From Tunicatimonas pelagia (GTDB lineage: Bacteria; Bacteroidota; Bacteroidia; Cytophagales; Cyclobacteriaceae): a stretch of 64,000 bases of DNA. Shown here one piece after another: positions 52,903 through 62,285 of this stretch. Location of the stretch: positions 3,038,001-3,102,000 of the forward strand of contig NZ_CP120683.1 of the NCBI RefSeq assembly GCF_030506325.1, read 5' to 3'. The notes beneath the pieces were generated by a model, which saw only the letters and a list, made by a program, of their open reading frames with translations, searched no databases and was not told the DNA's origin. A program made the position numbers and the translations under genes. Numbering within the stretch: the stretch's first letter is position 1; every line of letters begins with the position of its first letter.

Positions 52903-54192
52903 GTGAAAAAGATACCGATTCTTCTAACTCTCATCTCTTTTTTGACTTCTTGTGAAAAGAATAAAAAAAGCGATTGGCTCGAGAATAGCCTCTCAGAGAT
53001 ACGATCTATTGATCCAGCGGACACGAACTTTACCGACTTAGAATCTTTAAAAAAAGCAATTGGAAACTCAAAGGTTGTGCTGCTTGGTGAGCAAGAACAT
53101 GGGGATGGCTCAACGTACTCGGCTAAATCTCGATTGGTTAAGTTTCTCCATGACGAGATGGGGTTTACTATTTTGGCGTTTGAATCAGATTTTTTTGGTG
53201 TAAACAAAGCGTGGGAAGATTACCAAAGAGGAAAGAAGGATTATCAGGATGTTATTAATCAGCTGTATACCTTCTGGTCACAGAGTCAAATGTGTGAGAA
53301 TTTATTTCAAACCATAAAAGAATCTCAGAGCACGCAAAACCCAATCGTTTTAGCCGGTTTTGACAATCGCCAAATTACGAATGTTTCCCAAGAAGAATTA
53401 CTCCCTTCATTAGACTCTATTATACGCGAACACAATATTCCGATCAGCATATTAGATCTGGGGTTTTTCAAAAGAACGCTCAAAGAGGCAATGAATAAAT
53501 TGCATGACCAGGAAATTACACCAGAAAACCAAGCTCGGTTTCTTTCAATAATTGATACGCTGACAGCAGAGTTTCAAAAGGAAGGCATAGATTCCTTTTG
53601 GGTTCAGGAGTTAAAAAATACCAGGGGATTTATAATGTATGTCTGGCATTGGTGGATTGATCGTGAGAATGATCTAGTTGATAATAATCTTAGGGACATA
53701 CAAATGGCCAATAACTGCTTGTGGTTATTGAATGAGAAGTACCAAGGTGAGAAGATGATTATTTGGGCGGCCAATGGTCACGTTATCAAGACCGATACTT
53801 TATTTGATGTTGAGGCCGAAGGATGGAAACCAGCAATTAGACAATATCCCATGGGGGAGATACTTTTTAATAGTTTGGGGGAAGAGATGTACTCGATCGG
53901 TTTTACTTCATACAAAGGAAAATCTACATCCCTTCAATACGATTCAGCGGCTCAGAATTTTATATTTCAATCTTATCCATTTGAACCAGCCGATAGCACC
54001 AGCTTTGAATTTGAACTAAAACAACGAGGGCTTGAGTATGCATTTATCGATTTACCAGAGCAACTCGATCTGTGGACTACGACCGACCAAAGGATAAGAG
54101 TGTGGCGGCCTGAATACGTTAAGGGAAAATTACCAACTATTTATGATGGGATATTTTACATACATGATATGCATCCAAATAAGAAGCTCTAA
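52903..54192 (+). CDS. Erythromycin esterase family lipoprotein
   Basis: A 429-aa exported protein (GTG start) with a lipobox (FLTSC, Cys17). It shows the EreA/B-like family residues: VVLLGEQEHGDG (Glu/His, about 54-65), LAFESDFFG and WAANGHVIKT near residue 290. Family members hydrolyse macrolides in some bacteria, but many homologues have unrelated roles, and resistance should not be assumed. It is not linked to a mobile element here. Confidence 0.85.
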   Translation: MKKIPILLTLISFLTSCEKNKKSDWLENSLSEIRSIDPADTNFTDLESLKKAIGNSKVVLLGEQEHGDGSTYSAKSRLVKFLHDEMGFTILAFESDFFGVNKAWEDYQRGKKDYQDVINQLYTFWSQSQMCENLFQTIKESQSTQNPIVLAGFDNRQITNVSQEELLPSLDSIIREHNIPISILDLGFFKRTLKEAMNKLHDQEITPENQARFLSIIDTLTAEFQKEGIDSFWVQELKNTRGFIMYVWHWWIDRENDLVDNNLRDIQMANNCLWLLNEKYQGEKMIIWAANGHVIKTDTLFDVEAEGWKPAIRQYPMGEILFNSLGEEMYSIGFTSYKGKSTSLQYDSAAQNFIFQSYPFEPADSTSFEFELKQRGLEYAFIDLPEQLDLWTTTDQRIRVWRPEYVKGKLPTIYDGIFYIHDMHPNKKL

Positions 54193-54269
54193 TAGCTAAA
54201 TGAAATACCCACAACAAATATATATCTCTATTGCCAAATAGGTTCTCAATATCAGGCAGTACACATTAT

Positions 54270-55508
54270 ATGACCAAAACAATAACACTAGAGCAACTGC
54301 AAAGAGTAACACTGAAATGTCAGGGGCTGGGCGGTGCTCTTGCATTTGGCCAAGGGAAGAAAGCGGTTTTAGCAGCGTTGGAACGCCTTGGCTATGTTCA
54401 AATTGACACAATATCTGTTGTTGAGCGGGCTCACCATCATACGCTTTGGACTAGAGTTCCCGGCTATAAAAATGAGTATTTAGAGCAGTTAGTAGACGAG
54501 CGAAAAGTTTTTGAGTACTGGTTTCACGCGGCATCGTATTTACCCATGATCAATTTTCGCTACGCCTTGCCCCGAATGCTACAGTTTAAGGAAAAAGAAT
54601 CTTTTTATCATAAACATGTAGACCCTAAAACGCTACGGTACGTTTACGACCAGATTCGTTTAGACGGCCCCAAAAAAGCCCGAGATTTTCAATCATCCCG
54701 CCAACAGTCAGGAACATGGTGGAATTGGAAGCCTGCCAAAGTTGCCCTCGAGAAGCTATTTATGCAAGGCGATTTGATGATATGCGGGCGCGATGGTATG
54801 GAAAAGCGGTACGATATAACCGAACGAGTACTACCCAGCACTGTAAATACATCTGAACCCACCCCATCAGCACTCGCTGAACATCTAGTCAGAACGTATT
54901 TGCGGGCTTACGGAGTTACCACTATTAAGCAAATAACCCATCTAAGAACCGGAAAGGAGCTTAAGAAAAATGCTGGTGAAATTCTGCAAGCTATGCTAGA
55001 AGACAAAACGATACAACAAGTAGATATTGACGGAATGCCTACCCTGTACGTGCTTAGCAAATTGCTAGAAAATACAATTGAAGAACCATCGCATAACGTG
55101 AAGCTATTGTCTCCCTTTGACAATGCCATTATTCATCGCGACCGTACGGAGCAGCTTTTTGATTTTAACTATCGCCTGGAGTGTTACACTCCTAAGGAGA
55201 AAAGACAGTACGGCTACTTCTGCTTACCAATCTTGTTAGGGAATAAATTTATTGGTCGCATTGATTGTAAAGCCCATCGCAAGAGAGAGGAGTTAGAGAT
55301 ACTCCATTTACATGTGGAGAATACAGAACTAGATACTGACATATGGCTCGATCATTTTATTGAAGCAGCCGTACGATTTGCGAACTTCAACAATTGTAAA
55401 TCAATAAAGCTCACCAAGGTGAGTCCAAAGGCAATGGCAAAAACTATCAAGCAGGCTTTCAATAGAAATGGAGGTCGTTACCTGTCAGTATCCAGGTACC
55501 GAGCATAA
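54270..55508 (+). CDS. YcaQ/AlkX-like winged-helix DNA glycosylase
   Basis: A 412-aa protein of the HTH_42 family. Near residue 40 it carries the QxD motif (VQIDTISVVERAHHHTLW), which in YcaQ is needed to unhook DNA crosslinks, then RVPGY and the winged-helix domain. The ATG at 54270 gives the family's usual N-terminus. It probably repairs bulky or crosslinked DNA lesions. Neighbouring genes are not functionally linked. Confidence 0.85.
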   Translation: MTKTITLEQLQRVTLKCQGLGGALAFGQGKKAVLAALERLGYVQIDTISVVERAHHHTLWTRVPGYKNEYLEQLVDERKVFEYWFHAASYLPMINFRYALPRMLQFKEKESFYHKHVDPKTLRYVYDQIRLDGPKKARDFQSSRQQSGTWWNWKPAKVALEKLFMQGDLMICGRDGMEKRYDITERVLPSTVNTSEPTPSALAEHLVRTYLRAYGVTTIKQITHLRTGKELKKNAGEILQAMLEDKTIQQVDIDGMPTLYVLSKLLENTIEEPSHNVKLLSPFDNAIIHRDRTEQLFDFNYRLECYTPKEKRQYGYFCLPILLGNKFIGRIDCKAHRKREELEILHLHVENTELDTDIWLDHFIEAAVRFANFNNCKSIKLTKVSPKAMAKTIKQAFNRNGGRYLSVSRYRA

Positions 55509-55627
55509 TACATGGGCAGCTTTACTAACCCAACTATTCCTTGTAACCAATAGAGAGAAAGTCCTGGTATAGTAAAGCAAAATTATCTATACTCACAACC
55601 CAAACTTGATGATCCAACTACTTTACT

Positions 55628-57067
55628 ATGCAATTACTCATTATTCTACTAATTCCGCTCCTGCTATTTTCAACCTGCCAGCCTTCCAGTTCGCCAACGG
55701 AACTTAGTGTAACCAATAGTGAGCAATACCCCAACATCGTCTTTATTCTAGCTGATGATATGGGTTACGGTGATCCGAGCAGTTATAATCCCGAGTCTAA
55801 AATACCGACCCCTAACATCGATCAAATTGCTCAGAACGGAGTGAAGTTTACCGATACTCACTCCCCCGGACCTTGGTGTGTGCCGTCGCGCTACGGATTA
55901 ATCACCGGACAGTATCCCTATCGTACCCAACTCAACTGGCGTGAGCGAGCACTGATTGACCCTAGTCAGCGTACCATTGCTGAGCTACTAAAAGATCACG
56001 GCTACCGTACCGGAATGGTCGGTAAGTGGCACTTAGGTTTCGATAGTATTGATTGGAGTGATATTCCGACCGATCAGGAGTTTCGGGGTGGGCCAATAGA
56101 TCATGGATTTGATGAGTTTTTTGGGATGCACGCTTCGCTGGATATTCCGCCCTACTTCTACATTGAAGGCAACCAAGCGATAGCAGCTCCTACCGATACG
56201 GTAGCCGATAACCAGAGTGAGGATGCTACTACTACCATTTCTGGTGCCTTTTGGCGCGGAGGTGATATGGCACCAGGCTTTAGTCACGAGGAAGTACTGC
56301 CCAAGTTTACCGAACGAGCTGTGTCGTTTTTAGAGAAGCAGCAATCGGATCAACCTTTCTTTTTATATCTCGCTCTCACCGCTCCTCACACTCCTTGGGT
56401 GCCGACCGAAGAATTTGTAGGAACTACCTCAGTGGGCGAATACGGTGATTTCACCAGACAAGTAGATCATACCGTTGGACAAATAGCTAGTACGCTAAAC
56501 TCATTAGGGTTGACCGACAAAACATTACTCATTTTTACTAGCGATAATGGTCCGGTATGGTTTGCTGAAGACGTAGAGAAGTTTGACCACCGCAGTACTG
56601 CCTCATTACGGGGAATGAAGATTGACCACTGGGAAGGTGGGCATCGCATTCCGTTTGTAGCCCAGTGGCCGAGAGAGATTCCTGCCGGAACGGTACGGGA
56701 CGATCTGATGGGTTTTACTGATGTATTTGCTACCCTAGCGGCTGTCGTAGGCGATACTATGGTTGCAGAAAATAAAGATAGTTATAATATGCTTCCTGCT
56801 TTTCAAAATGAAGCGACCGAACCCATTCGTCAGGAAATGATAATCGGTGAACGAGTAGTGCGGCAAGGTAGCTGGAAGTTTATCCGTGATGGGGGTGAGG
56901 GCGGTCTGGGAAGAAGCTACGGTTATCAAGGGCAAGAGCCCGCCCCGCAAGTAGATGAACTTTATAATTTAGCCGAAGACTTATCCGAAAGTAATAATCT
57001 GGCAGATGAGCAACCCGAAAAAGTGGCGGAGCTTAAGGCGTTACTACCGGATCTTCAACCGAAATAG
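55628..57067 (+). CDS. Sulfatase (type I, Cys), lipoprotein
   Basis: A 479-aa exported sulfatase with a lipobox (LLFSTC, Cys16). The formylglycine motif is CVPSRYGLITG with Cys84, which needs a maturase. Metal ligands are seen in LADDMGYGD, SDNGPVW and HxxPFVAQW-type regions. It removes sulfate from polysaccharide or small molecules; the substrate cannot be told. It overlaps the convergent TetR gene by 35 bp. Confidence 0.92.
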   Translation: MQLLIILLIPLLLFSTCQPSSSPTELSVTNSEQYPNIVFILADDMGYGDPSSYNPESKIPTPNIDQIAQNGVKFTDTHSPGPWCVPSRYGLITGQYPYRTQLNWRERALIDPSQRTIAELLKDHGYRTGMVGKWHLGFDSIDWSDIPTDQEFRGGPIDHGFDEFFGMHASLDIPPYFYIEGNQAIAAPTDTVADNQSEDATTTISGAFWRGGDMAPGFSHEEVLPKFTERAVSFLEKQQSDQPFFLYLALTAPHTPWVPTEEFVGTTSVGEYGDFTRQVDHTVGQIASTLNSLGLTDKTLLIFTSDNGPVWFAEDVEKFDHRSTASLRGMKIDHWEGGHRIPFVAQWPREIPAGTVRDDLMGFTDVFATLAAVVGDTMVAENKDSYNMLPAFQNEATEPIRQEMIIGERVVRQGSWKFIRDGGEGGLGRSYGYQGQEPAPQVDELYNLAEDLSESNNLADEQPEKVAELKALLPDLQPK

Positions 57068-57596
57068 TTTTATCATATTTTCTCTGTAATAATGCCAACA
57101 TTTTATTCAGTGGATAGCGATCATTGGTAAAATACTGAGTAGCGATACCGTCTAGCGTAGCGTACAGCAGAATGGCTTCGGGTAGGGCTTTGGAGTGCCC
57201 TGACTGTTGCAACAGTACTGCCAGATCACCGATAATAAAATTGTTTAGCTCGTCGAAGTGGGTTCCGAGTTGCTTAGCGAGCGAAGACTGTAATCGCAAT
57301 GCCCGCAGCAATAACCAGTAGCTACGGTATTTTTCTAGAATCGTAAAGTAGCGTACTAACCACTGCTGAAGATTCTCTGCCGGATAATTAGGCCAGTCCT
57401 GCTCAATCTTGGCGACACCCGCCTCCACAATCGCTATCAGCAGGGCTTTCTTGTTTTTAAAGTAGTTGTAGGTCAGCCCCAGCGAAATATCAGCGTGGTT
57501 GGCGATGTCTCGCATGGAGGTCTGGTCGTAGCCCTTTTGACTAAACAGTATGAGGGCAGTGCGGAAAATTTGTTGACGACGGGCAGCAGTATTCAT
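57033..57596 (-). CDS. TetR/AcrR family transcriptional regulator
   Basis: A 187-aa regulator with an N-terminal helix-turn-helix (about 6-52: ALILFSQKGYDQTSMRDIA, then NHADISLGLTYNYFKNKKA) and a helical C-terminal ligand domain. The gene ends inside the sulfatase coding region (35-bp antisense overlap). An inverted repeat at 57604-57617, just upstream of its start, is a likely operator. It may also control the divergent BT0820-like gene at 57747. Confidence 0.92.
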   Translation of the reverse strand: MNTAARRQQIFRTALILFSQKGYDQTSMRDIANHADISLGLTYNYFKNKKALLIAIVEAGVAKIEQDWPNYPAENLQQWLVRYFTILEKYRSYWLLLRALRLQSSLAKQLGTHFDELNNFIIGDLAVLLQQSGHSKALPEAILLYATLDGIATQYFTNDRYPLNKMLALLQRKYDKTISVEDPVVTP

Positions 57597-57603
57597 TCTT
57601 GAT

Positions 57604-57617
57604 TGAACTATTGTTCA
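57604..57617. promoter_or_regulatory. Probable TetR operator
   Basis: TGAAC-N4-GTTCA, a perfect inverted repeat 7 bp upstream of the TetR start codon, in a 150-bp divergent region. TGAAC/GTTCA arms are common in TetR-family operators. Confidence 0.6.
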
Positions 57618-57746
57618 GGTAAGAATATGCAATTACTACCGAATTCTCAAGCGAATAGTGTATATTTGTTATAAAAAATAAAACGAAACAAGTAATGTGC
57701 ATCGTTTTACGAAAGCATATTACTCACCAAGTCAACCAGCCCAATT

Positions 57747-58151
57747 ATGCGATCACTAATTATTGCCGTAGACTTTGACGGAACCGTAGTAGAAGATGCG
57801 TACCCCCGCATTGGTAAACCTCAACTTTTCGCCTTTGAGACATTAAAAGCTCTAAAACAGGAGAAGCACCGACTGATACTGTGGACGTGCCGTAAAGGAG
57901 ATCGCTTACAAGAAGCGGTAGAGTTTTGCCGGGAAAATGGAATGGAATTTTACGCAGTCAATAGCAATTTCCCCGACGAACCACTCACTTCGGAAGATAG
58001 CCCCAAAATTGTGGCTGATTTATATATCGATGATCGTAATCTGGGTGGCTTTCCTGGGTGGGATCAAGTATGGAAAGCACTGAAGCCGAACGATGAAATG
58101 CCCGAAGCAGAAATGCGCTCTAAGGGAATATTCCAACGGCTTTTTGGTTAG
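57747..58151 (+). CDS. BT0820-like HAD phosphatase
   Basis: A 134-aa HAD hydrolase lacking a cap. The motifs are AVDFDGTVVED (I), the Thr in LILWTCRKG (II) and DDRNLGG (IV). The order and length resemble the small BT0820 phosphatase of Bacteroides. The substrate is unknown. It is divergent from TetR and convergent with the Omp85-like gene, with 4 bp overlapped. Confidence 0.85.
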   Translation: MRSLIIAVDFDGTVVEDAYPRIGKPQLFAFETLKALKQEKHRLILWTCRKGDRLQEAVEFCRENGMEFYAVNSNFPDEPLTSEDSPKIVADLYIDDRNLGGFPGWDQVWKALKPNDEMPEAEMRSKGIFQRLFG

Positions 58152-59299
58152 AACGCTTCGGCGATATTAATGTAGAAATTACTTGTCCCCTGACCCACGG
58201 CAAAGTCAAGCCGAATATTTAGATTCTCTTCGGGGATGAGCGCGTAGCGCAAACCTGCCCCTACCGAAGGTTTTACATCAGGTAACGAAAAGTCGCCAAA
58301 CCGACGGGCAACATCCCCGATGCCGACAAAACCAACCGCGCCCAAATTCTTCCAGATATGGCATCGGTACTCAGCTTGCCCAGCCAACAGATTATTATCA
58401 CGATAACGACCTTCGTAGTAGCCTCGCATAATCATATCTCCCCCTAAAGCCGCTAGTTCAATAAACGGAGTCTCGCCCTGACTGAAGTAGCCGAACAATT
58501 GTACCGCCACAACATCTTTACGTCGAGCAAAAGGTTTCCAGTAATTACGCACGTCCAGCACTCCAACTGAATAAGTGAAATCACTACCTAGGGTCTCTCG
58601 GTGAAAGCGTTGCCGAAACTCTGCCAGCATTCCTGAAGTAGTGTTTAATACGTTGTTACGATTATCAAGCATCACTCCCACATCAAGCCCCACCGCCTGA
58701 TAGGGTTCCGCCCCTAGTGGCACCTCCGACGATAAATCCCCGTCGGGATCAAGATCGATCTCGTAAGTATTCGTATAACGAAAGCCTAGTCCGGCGTATA
58801 ATTGTTTATATACCCGTCGGTAAGTAAGATGCTCTACGCCCAGCTCGGTGTAAGAAAAAAGTTCTTCGTTAGCTTCCGGGCTGGTATTACCAATGCCGTA
58901 ATAAAACTGAGGAAACTTACGAAACGCCAGTTCACCCCGATGAATATACCGTTCACGGCGGGAGAACACGGTGTATTCGGGCGTAGTAATAATTTGATTA
59001 TTGAGAGTATAACGAACCGACATGGCAATGAACGAGGTACGGGTAGAGTCAGCCGTAGGCGGAAAAAGCAATTTCCCGCCAATCCCGAACAGCCAACTAG
59101 TTTCGGGCGAATAACCGGCAAAGGGGGCAACTACCCATCTTAGCGGGGGTTTACTCGGTTTTCGAGGAATTTCTCCTGAGAAGAGGTCTATTACTTTATC
59201 GGCTACGTCAAACACTGAACCTTGGGCTAAAACCAGCGTTGGGCAGCTAAGCAACAGAAAAGTAACTTTGATAACAGTACTTGATAAGTAGCGACGCAA
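58148..59299 (-). CDS. POTRA-less Omp85 (noNterm) outer-membrane protein
   Basis: A 383-aa exported protein with a signal peptide (about 1-26, ending VLAQG), only about 30 residues of linker, then a 16-strand-like barrel. The lid-loop motif of Omp85 proteins appears as MIMRGYYEGRYRDNN (about 277-291). POTRA domains are absent, matching the short Bacteroidota group. The AsmA-like gene upstream on the same strand ends 24 bp before it. It may insert or move a substrate across the outer membrane with that partner. Confidence 0.85.
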   Translation of the reverse strand: MRRYLSSTVIKVTFLLLSCPTLVLAQGSVFDVADKVIDLFSGEIPRKPSKPPLRWVVAPFAGYSPETSWLFGIGGKLLFPPTADSTRTSFIAMSVRYTLNNQIITTPEYTVFSRRERYIHRGELAFRKFPQFYYGIGNTSPEANEELFSYTELGVEHLTYRRVYKQLYAGLGFRYTNTYEIDLDPDGDLSSEVPLGAEPYQAVGLDVGVMLDNRNNVLNTTSGMLAEFRQRFHRETLGSDFTYSVGVLDVRNYWKPFARRKDVVAVQLFGYFSQGETPFIELAALGGDMIMRGYYEGRYRDNNLLAGQAEYRCHIWKNLGAVGFVGIGDVARRFGDFSLPDVKPSVGAGLRYALIPEENLNIRLDFAVGQGTSNFYINIAEAF

Positions 59300-59322
59300 A
59301 GGCCTGAGTTTTGTATATTAGC

Positions 59323-61953
59323 TTAAGGACGAGGCTCAAATTCCAGGTATTCGTCACTAACTTCAACCTGATAGTTAGAGGATTTCCGTCTGTTCTTCAT
59401 TACTTCTTTTAATTCTTGCTTTTCGGCAGCCAAGTTTTCTTTAAACTGCACCTTAGCAGCCGGAATATCGTAAGAAATCTTGTAATCTTCTACTGTTCCC
59501 TGAGCTTTCAGGAAAAGTTTAGTCGGAGCTGCGTTATCCGAAGCCACCTCACCAAAATATTTTTTCCGCTGAGCTGACCGCTCCCGCGCCTTAGCTGACC
59601 GCAAATGAATGCTTCGCATGGGAACATCAAAATGGTAATCAATATGATTGTCGAAAGTATGAATACCCTCTACCGTAATATCGGATAAGTTGCTTTGAAC
59701 CACCATTTTAGGAATATGTATCTGCTGATCGCAAATACGAATATAGTTCCGAATATCGTCAAACCGAAGGTGGTCGAGCTGCTCTTCATCTACAAATCGG
59801 GCAATGCGCTGCATCGGCTCAAAATTATTTAGCTCGCCTTCCTTTATAGTGGCATAGGTCTCAGCTGAAAGTGAAGGGTAACGCACTTGCAGATTACGAT
59901 TCAGGTTCATCCGCCAATCCGACGTAGCGTACACCTCACCCTTTAGGTGGCGAGCCGTGAGAAAATCTTGCTGAAAATCTTCAAAAATGTAGAACGCACT
60001 GTCTACGTGAACGCCTTCTAGGCGAGTGCGCCCCTCAGTACGAATGGTTTCTCGCTGAGCATTTACCATGGCCGAGGCGTAAGCCATTCCTCCTGCTGTC
60101 TGTACCGATAAATTCTGAATATGGGCAAGCTGATTATGGAGCTTGAGTTTACCCCGAATACTTCTGCCCCGGAAACGGCGAAACTTTAGCCGCTTTACAT
60201 CACAAGAAAAATTGAGGGTAAGCCTCGGACTAATTTCCAGTTGATAAGGCTGTTTATCCGAAACCCGCTGCCAATCTTGCGCGACACTTCGCGATAGGTT
60301 GCCATCTAACGAATTACTCAATTTACCGGAAAGTAACTCATCCAGATCAACAAGATCAGATCGCAATGAAGCATCAATTTGTACCGGATGGGTTTTGGTG
60401 AGGGCATAGGCAATAGCATTTTTGAACTGTCCCGTAAGGGAGAAGTGGCTATGCCCCCAGTATCCCGAGACCCGGCGAATAGCCAAGTGATTATCTTGAA
60501 CCTCAAATGTACCGGAAATCTGCTGAAACGGTAACTGGCTATCACGCAGGGCGAAGGCGACATCCTTCATCTCAATAATCCCTGAGCTTTGGGTGCGACG
60601 ACGGCGGTTTAGTTGATTACTCTTCAGATCGTTGATATTCCCTTTCAATTGCACATCAGCTATGATTTCACCTCGAGTAGTTTCAAGTTCGAGAATCGGG
60701 TAAAACGCTAGTAACGAGGGTATACTAAACTGCCCTTTAAAATCGGTTTCTAGGTACAAATCGCGAAAGTTGCGTAACCGAAGATTACCACTCAGCGGCT
60801 TTCCATCCAGCGTAGCCCGGATGTTGTTCAGGCTTAGATCTGAAGTACGACTGTTGCGTTCCGCCCCATTGGTAAATGAACCCGACAGGTAAATATTTTC
60901 TAGTTTCTTCTGATAGTCGGGATGAAAGAAAGAAGCATTCTGGCAACCAAAATCTAGCTGAAGAGCCGGCTGATAGGCCAGCCCAGTAACCTTTCCAGCT
61001 AATTGTACCGCGCCTGTGCTTCGGTAATGCTGCCAGGGGCGCGCCAGCGATTTAGGCAGTACACTCAGTAAAGTTGGAAAATCCGAGTTCGCTGCTTCCA
61101 CTACCAAATCCAGTTTTGTTTGGTCAGTATGGTCAATCCATCCTTGCACCTGAATTTTAGTATCATTCAAACTTACCTGAGAAGGCTCTACCAGCAAACG
61201 ATTATCTTGGTCGTAATAAACCAACTGGGTACGCAGTTCTAGCCACTGGTCAACAAAATAGTGATCGGAACCTACCCCAATGTATTTGCTTTCCAAATTA
61301 CCTTCGGTATTGATTTGATACACCGATTCGTCCACTTGCAACGATGCAGTTACGTCGTGAGCATAAGTAAGTATATCTTGCTCCCGAGCTAAGTCCCGGT
61401 ATCTGACTTGCACATCATTCAGATTTACTTGCTCCAAACGAAAAGCCAGCGAATGGTTTGTAGGTGACTGGATTGTATCCTGCTGATTTCGGAAAATAGT
61501 ATAATTCGCATTCTTTTCTTTGTCAATAAGTAGGGTCACCGACCCATTCGTCAGGCTAATTTGCTGCAACTCATACGTACCCCGAAGCAGCGCAAATAGG
61601 TTGAACGAGAAGTCAATCCGGGCAATATCAGCCAACGGATACTCCTTACTTTGCGTAGAATCTACAGCTCCAGGAATAAAAACCTCCTCAAAGGAAACCG
61701 CTAATTGCGGAAAATCACGCCACGCCGATACCTGAATGCTTTTTACCTCTACTGGAGTGGCTATGTACTCATTTAACGACGATACTAATCGCTCAATAAG
61801 TTGATCCTGATAGGCATAACCAATCCCTACCAACCCTGCTGCAAAAATGCTCAACGCAATAACTAATCCTATAATAATTCTTTTGAACAAACGATACTTT
61901 TTTAATTCCAACGCAACAAGTAGGTCAAATATGATACCCACCGTACTCACCAT
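59323..61953 (-). CDS. AsmA-like protein with N-terminal membrane anchor
   Basis: An 876-aa protein. An N-terminal membrane helix (about 28-50) precedes a long periplasmic region with beta-rich AsmA/DUF3971-like pattern, ending in a charged C-terminus (KQELKEVMKNRRKS). The start is uncertain: ATG at 61953, TTG at 61962, or TTG at 61911 (MELKKYRLFKR), which would fit AsmA family N-termini better. AsmA-like proteins bridge the periplasm and in some cases transfer lipids. It is upstream of the Omp85-like gene, an arrangement recalling TamA/TamB. Confidence 0.8.
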   Translation of the reverse strand: MVSTVGIIFDLLVALELKKYRLFKRIIIGLVIALSIFAAGLVGIGYAYQDQLIERLVSSLNEYIATPVEVKSIQVSAWRDFPQLAVSFEEVFIPGAVDSTQSKEYPLADIARIDFSFNLFALLRGTYELQQISLTNGSVTLLIDKEKNANYTIFRNQQDTIQSPTNHSLAFRLEQVNLNDVQVRYRDLAREQDILTYAHDVTASLQVDESVYQINTEGNLESKYIGVGSDHYFVDQWLELRTQLVYYDQDNRLLVEPSQVSLNDTKIQVQGWIDHTDQTKLDLVVEAANSDFPTLLSVLPKSLARPWQHYRSTGAVQLAGKVTGLAYQPALQLDFGCQNASFFHPDYQKKLENIYLSGSFTNGAERNSRTSDLSLNNIRATLDGKPLSGNLRLRNFRDLYLETDFKGQFSIPSLLAFYPILELETTRGEIIADVQLKGNINDLKSNQLNRRRRTQSSGIIEMKDVAFALRDSQLPFQQISGTFEVQDNHLAIRRVSGYWGHSHFSLTGQFKNAIAYALTKTHPVQIDASLRSDLVDLDELLSGKLSNSLDGNLSRSVAQDWQRVSDKQPYQLEISPRLTLNFSCDVKRLKFRRFRGRSIRGKLKLHNQLAHIQNLSVQTAGGMAYASAMVNAQRETIRTEGRTRLEGVHVDSAFYIFEDFQQDFLTARHLKGEVYATSDWRMNLNRNLQVRYPSLSAETYATIKEGELNNFEPMQRIARFVDEEQLDHLRFDDIRNYIRICDQQIHIPKMVVQSNLSDITVEGIHTFDNHIDYHFDVPMRSIHLRSAKARERSAQRKKYFGEVASDNAAPTKLFLKAQGTVEDYKISYDIPAAKVQFKENLAAEKQELKEVMKNRRKSSNYQVEVSDEYLEFEPRP

Positions 61954-62025
61954 TTGCGACAAATACTGACAAAAAGGTACTTAACGAAGATAGATAGCAG
62001 GTTTAGAAAAATTTTTAGCCGGACA

Positions 62026-62056
62026 TTGGCAATTGTAGGCAAGAGTATTACCTTTG
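62026..62056 (+). promoter_or_regulatory. Promoter of tRNA-Val
   Basis: TTG at 62026-62028 and TACCTTTG at 62049-62056, with 20 bases between, match the Bacteroidota -33/-7 consensus. The tRNA gene starts 65 bp downstream. Confidence 0.65.
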
Positions 62057-62120
62057 CAAAACATTTTTTCAGGGTTCTTCATTTGCTCGTAAAAAAGCAG
62101 ATAAAATTCTGAACAAAAAT

Positions 62121-62195
62121 GGGTTCTTAGCTCAGTTGGTTTAGAGCACCTGCCTTACAAGCAGGGGGTCGTAGGTTCGAATCCTACAGGACCCA
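62121..62195 (+). tRNA. tRNA-Val (UAC)
   Basis: A 75-nt cloverleaf. The acceptor arm GGGTTCT pairs with AGGACCC. The anticodon stem-loop is CCTGC-CTTACAA-GCAGG with anticodon TAC at 62156-62158. The T-arm is GTAGG-TTCGAAT-CCTAC. CCA is not encoded directly after the discriminator base. A terminator follows at 62219. Confidence 0.97.
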
Positions 62196-62218
62196 CACCA
62201 TTAAGGAATAATGATTTT

Positions 62219-62253
62219 AGCCACTTGTAAATATTTTGCAAGTGGCTTTTTTT
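62219..62253 (+). terminator. Rho-independent terminator of tRNA-Val
   Basis: AGCCACTTG (62219-62227) pairs perfectly with CAAGTGGCT (62239-62247), a 9-bp stem with an 11-base loop, followed by six T. It lies 23 bp after the tRNA and 32 bp before the convergent radA stop. Confidence 0.9.
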
Positions 62254-62285
62254 GTACTACTCTCTAAAGTAATTAGTTACAGCGA

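Noticed and set aside
52903-54192. Macrolide resistance determinant
   Set aside because: Erythromycin esterase family membership alone does not imply resistance, and there is no mobile-element or cassette context.
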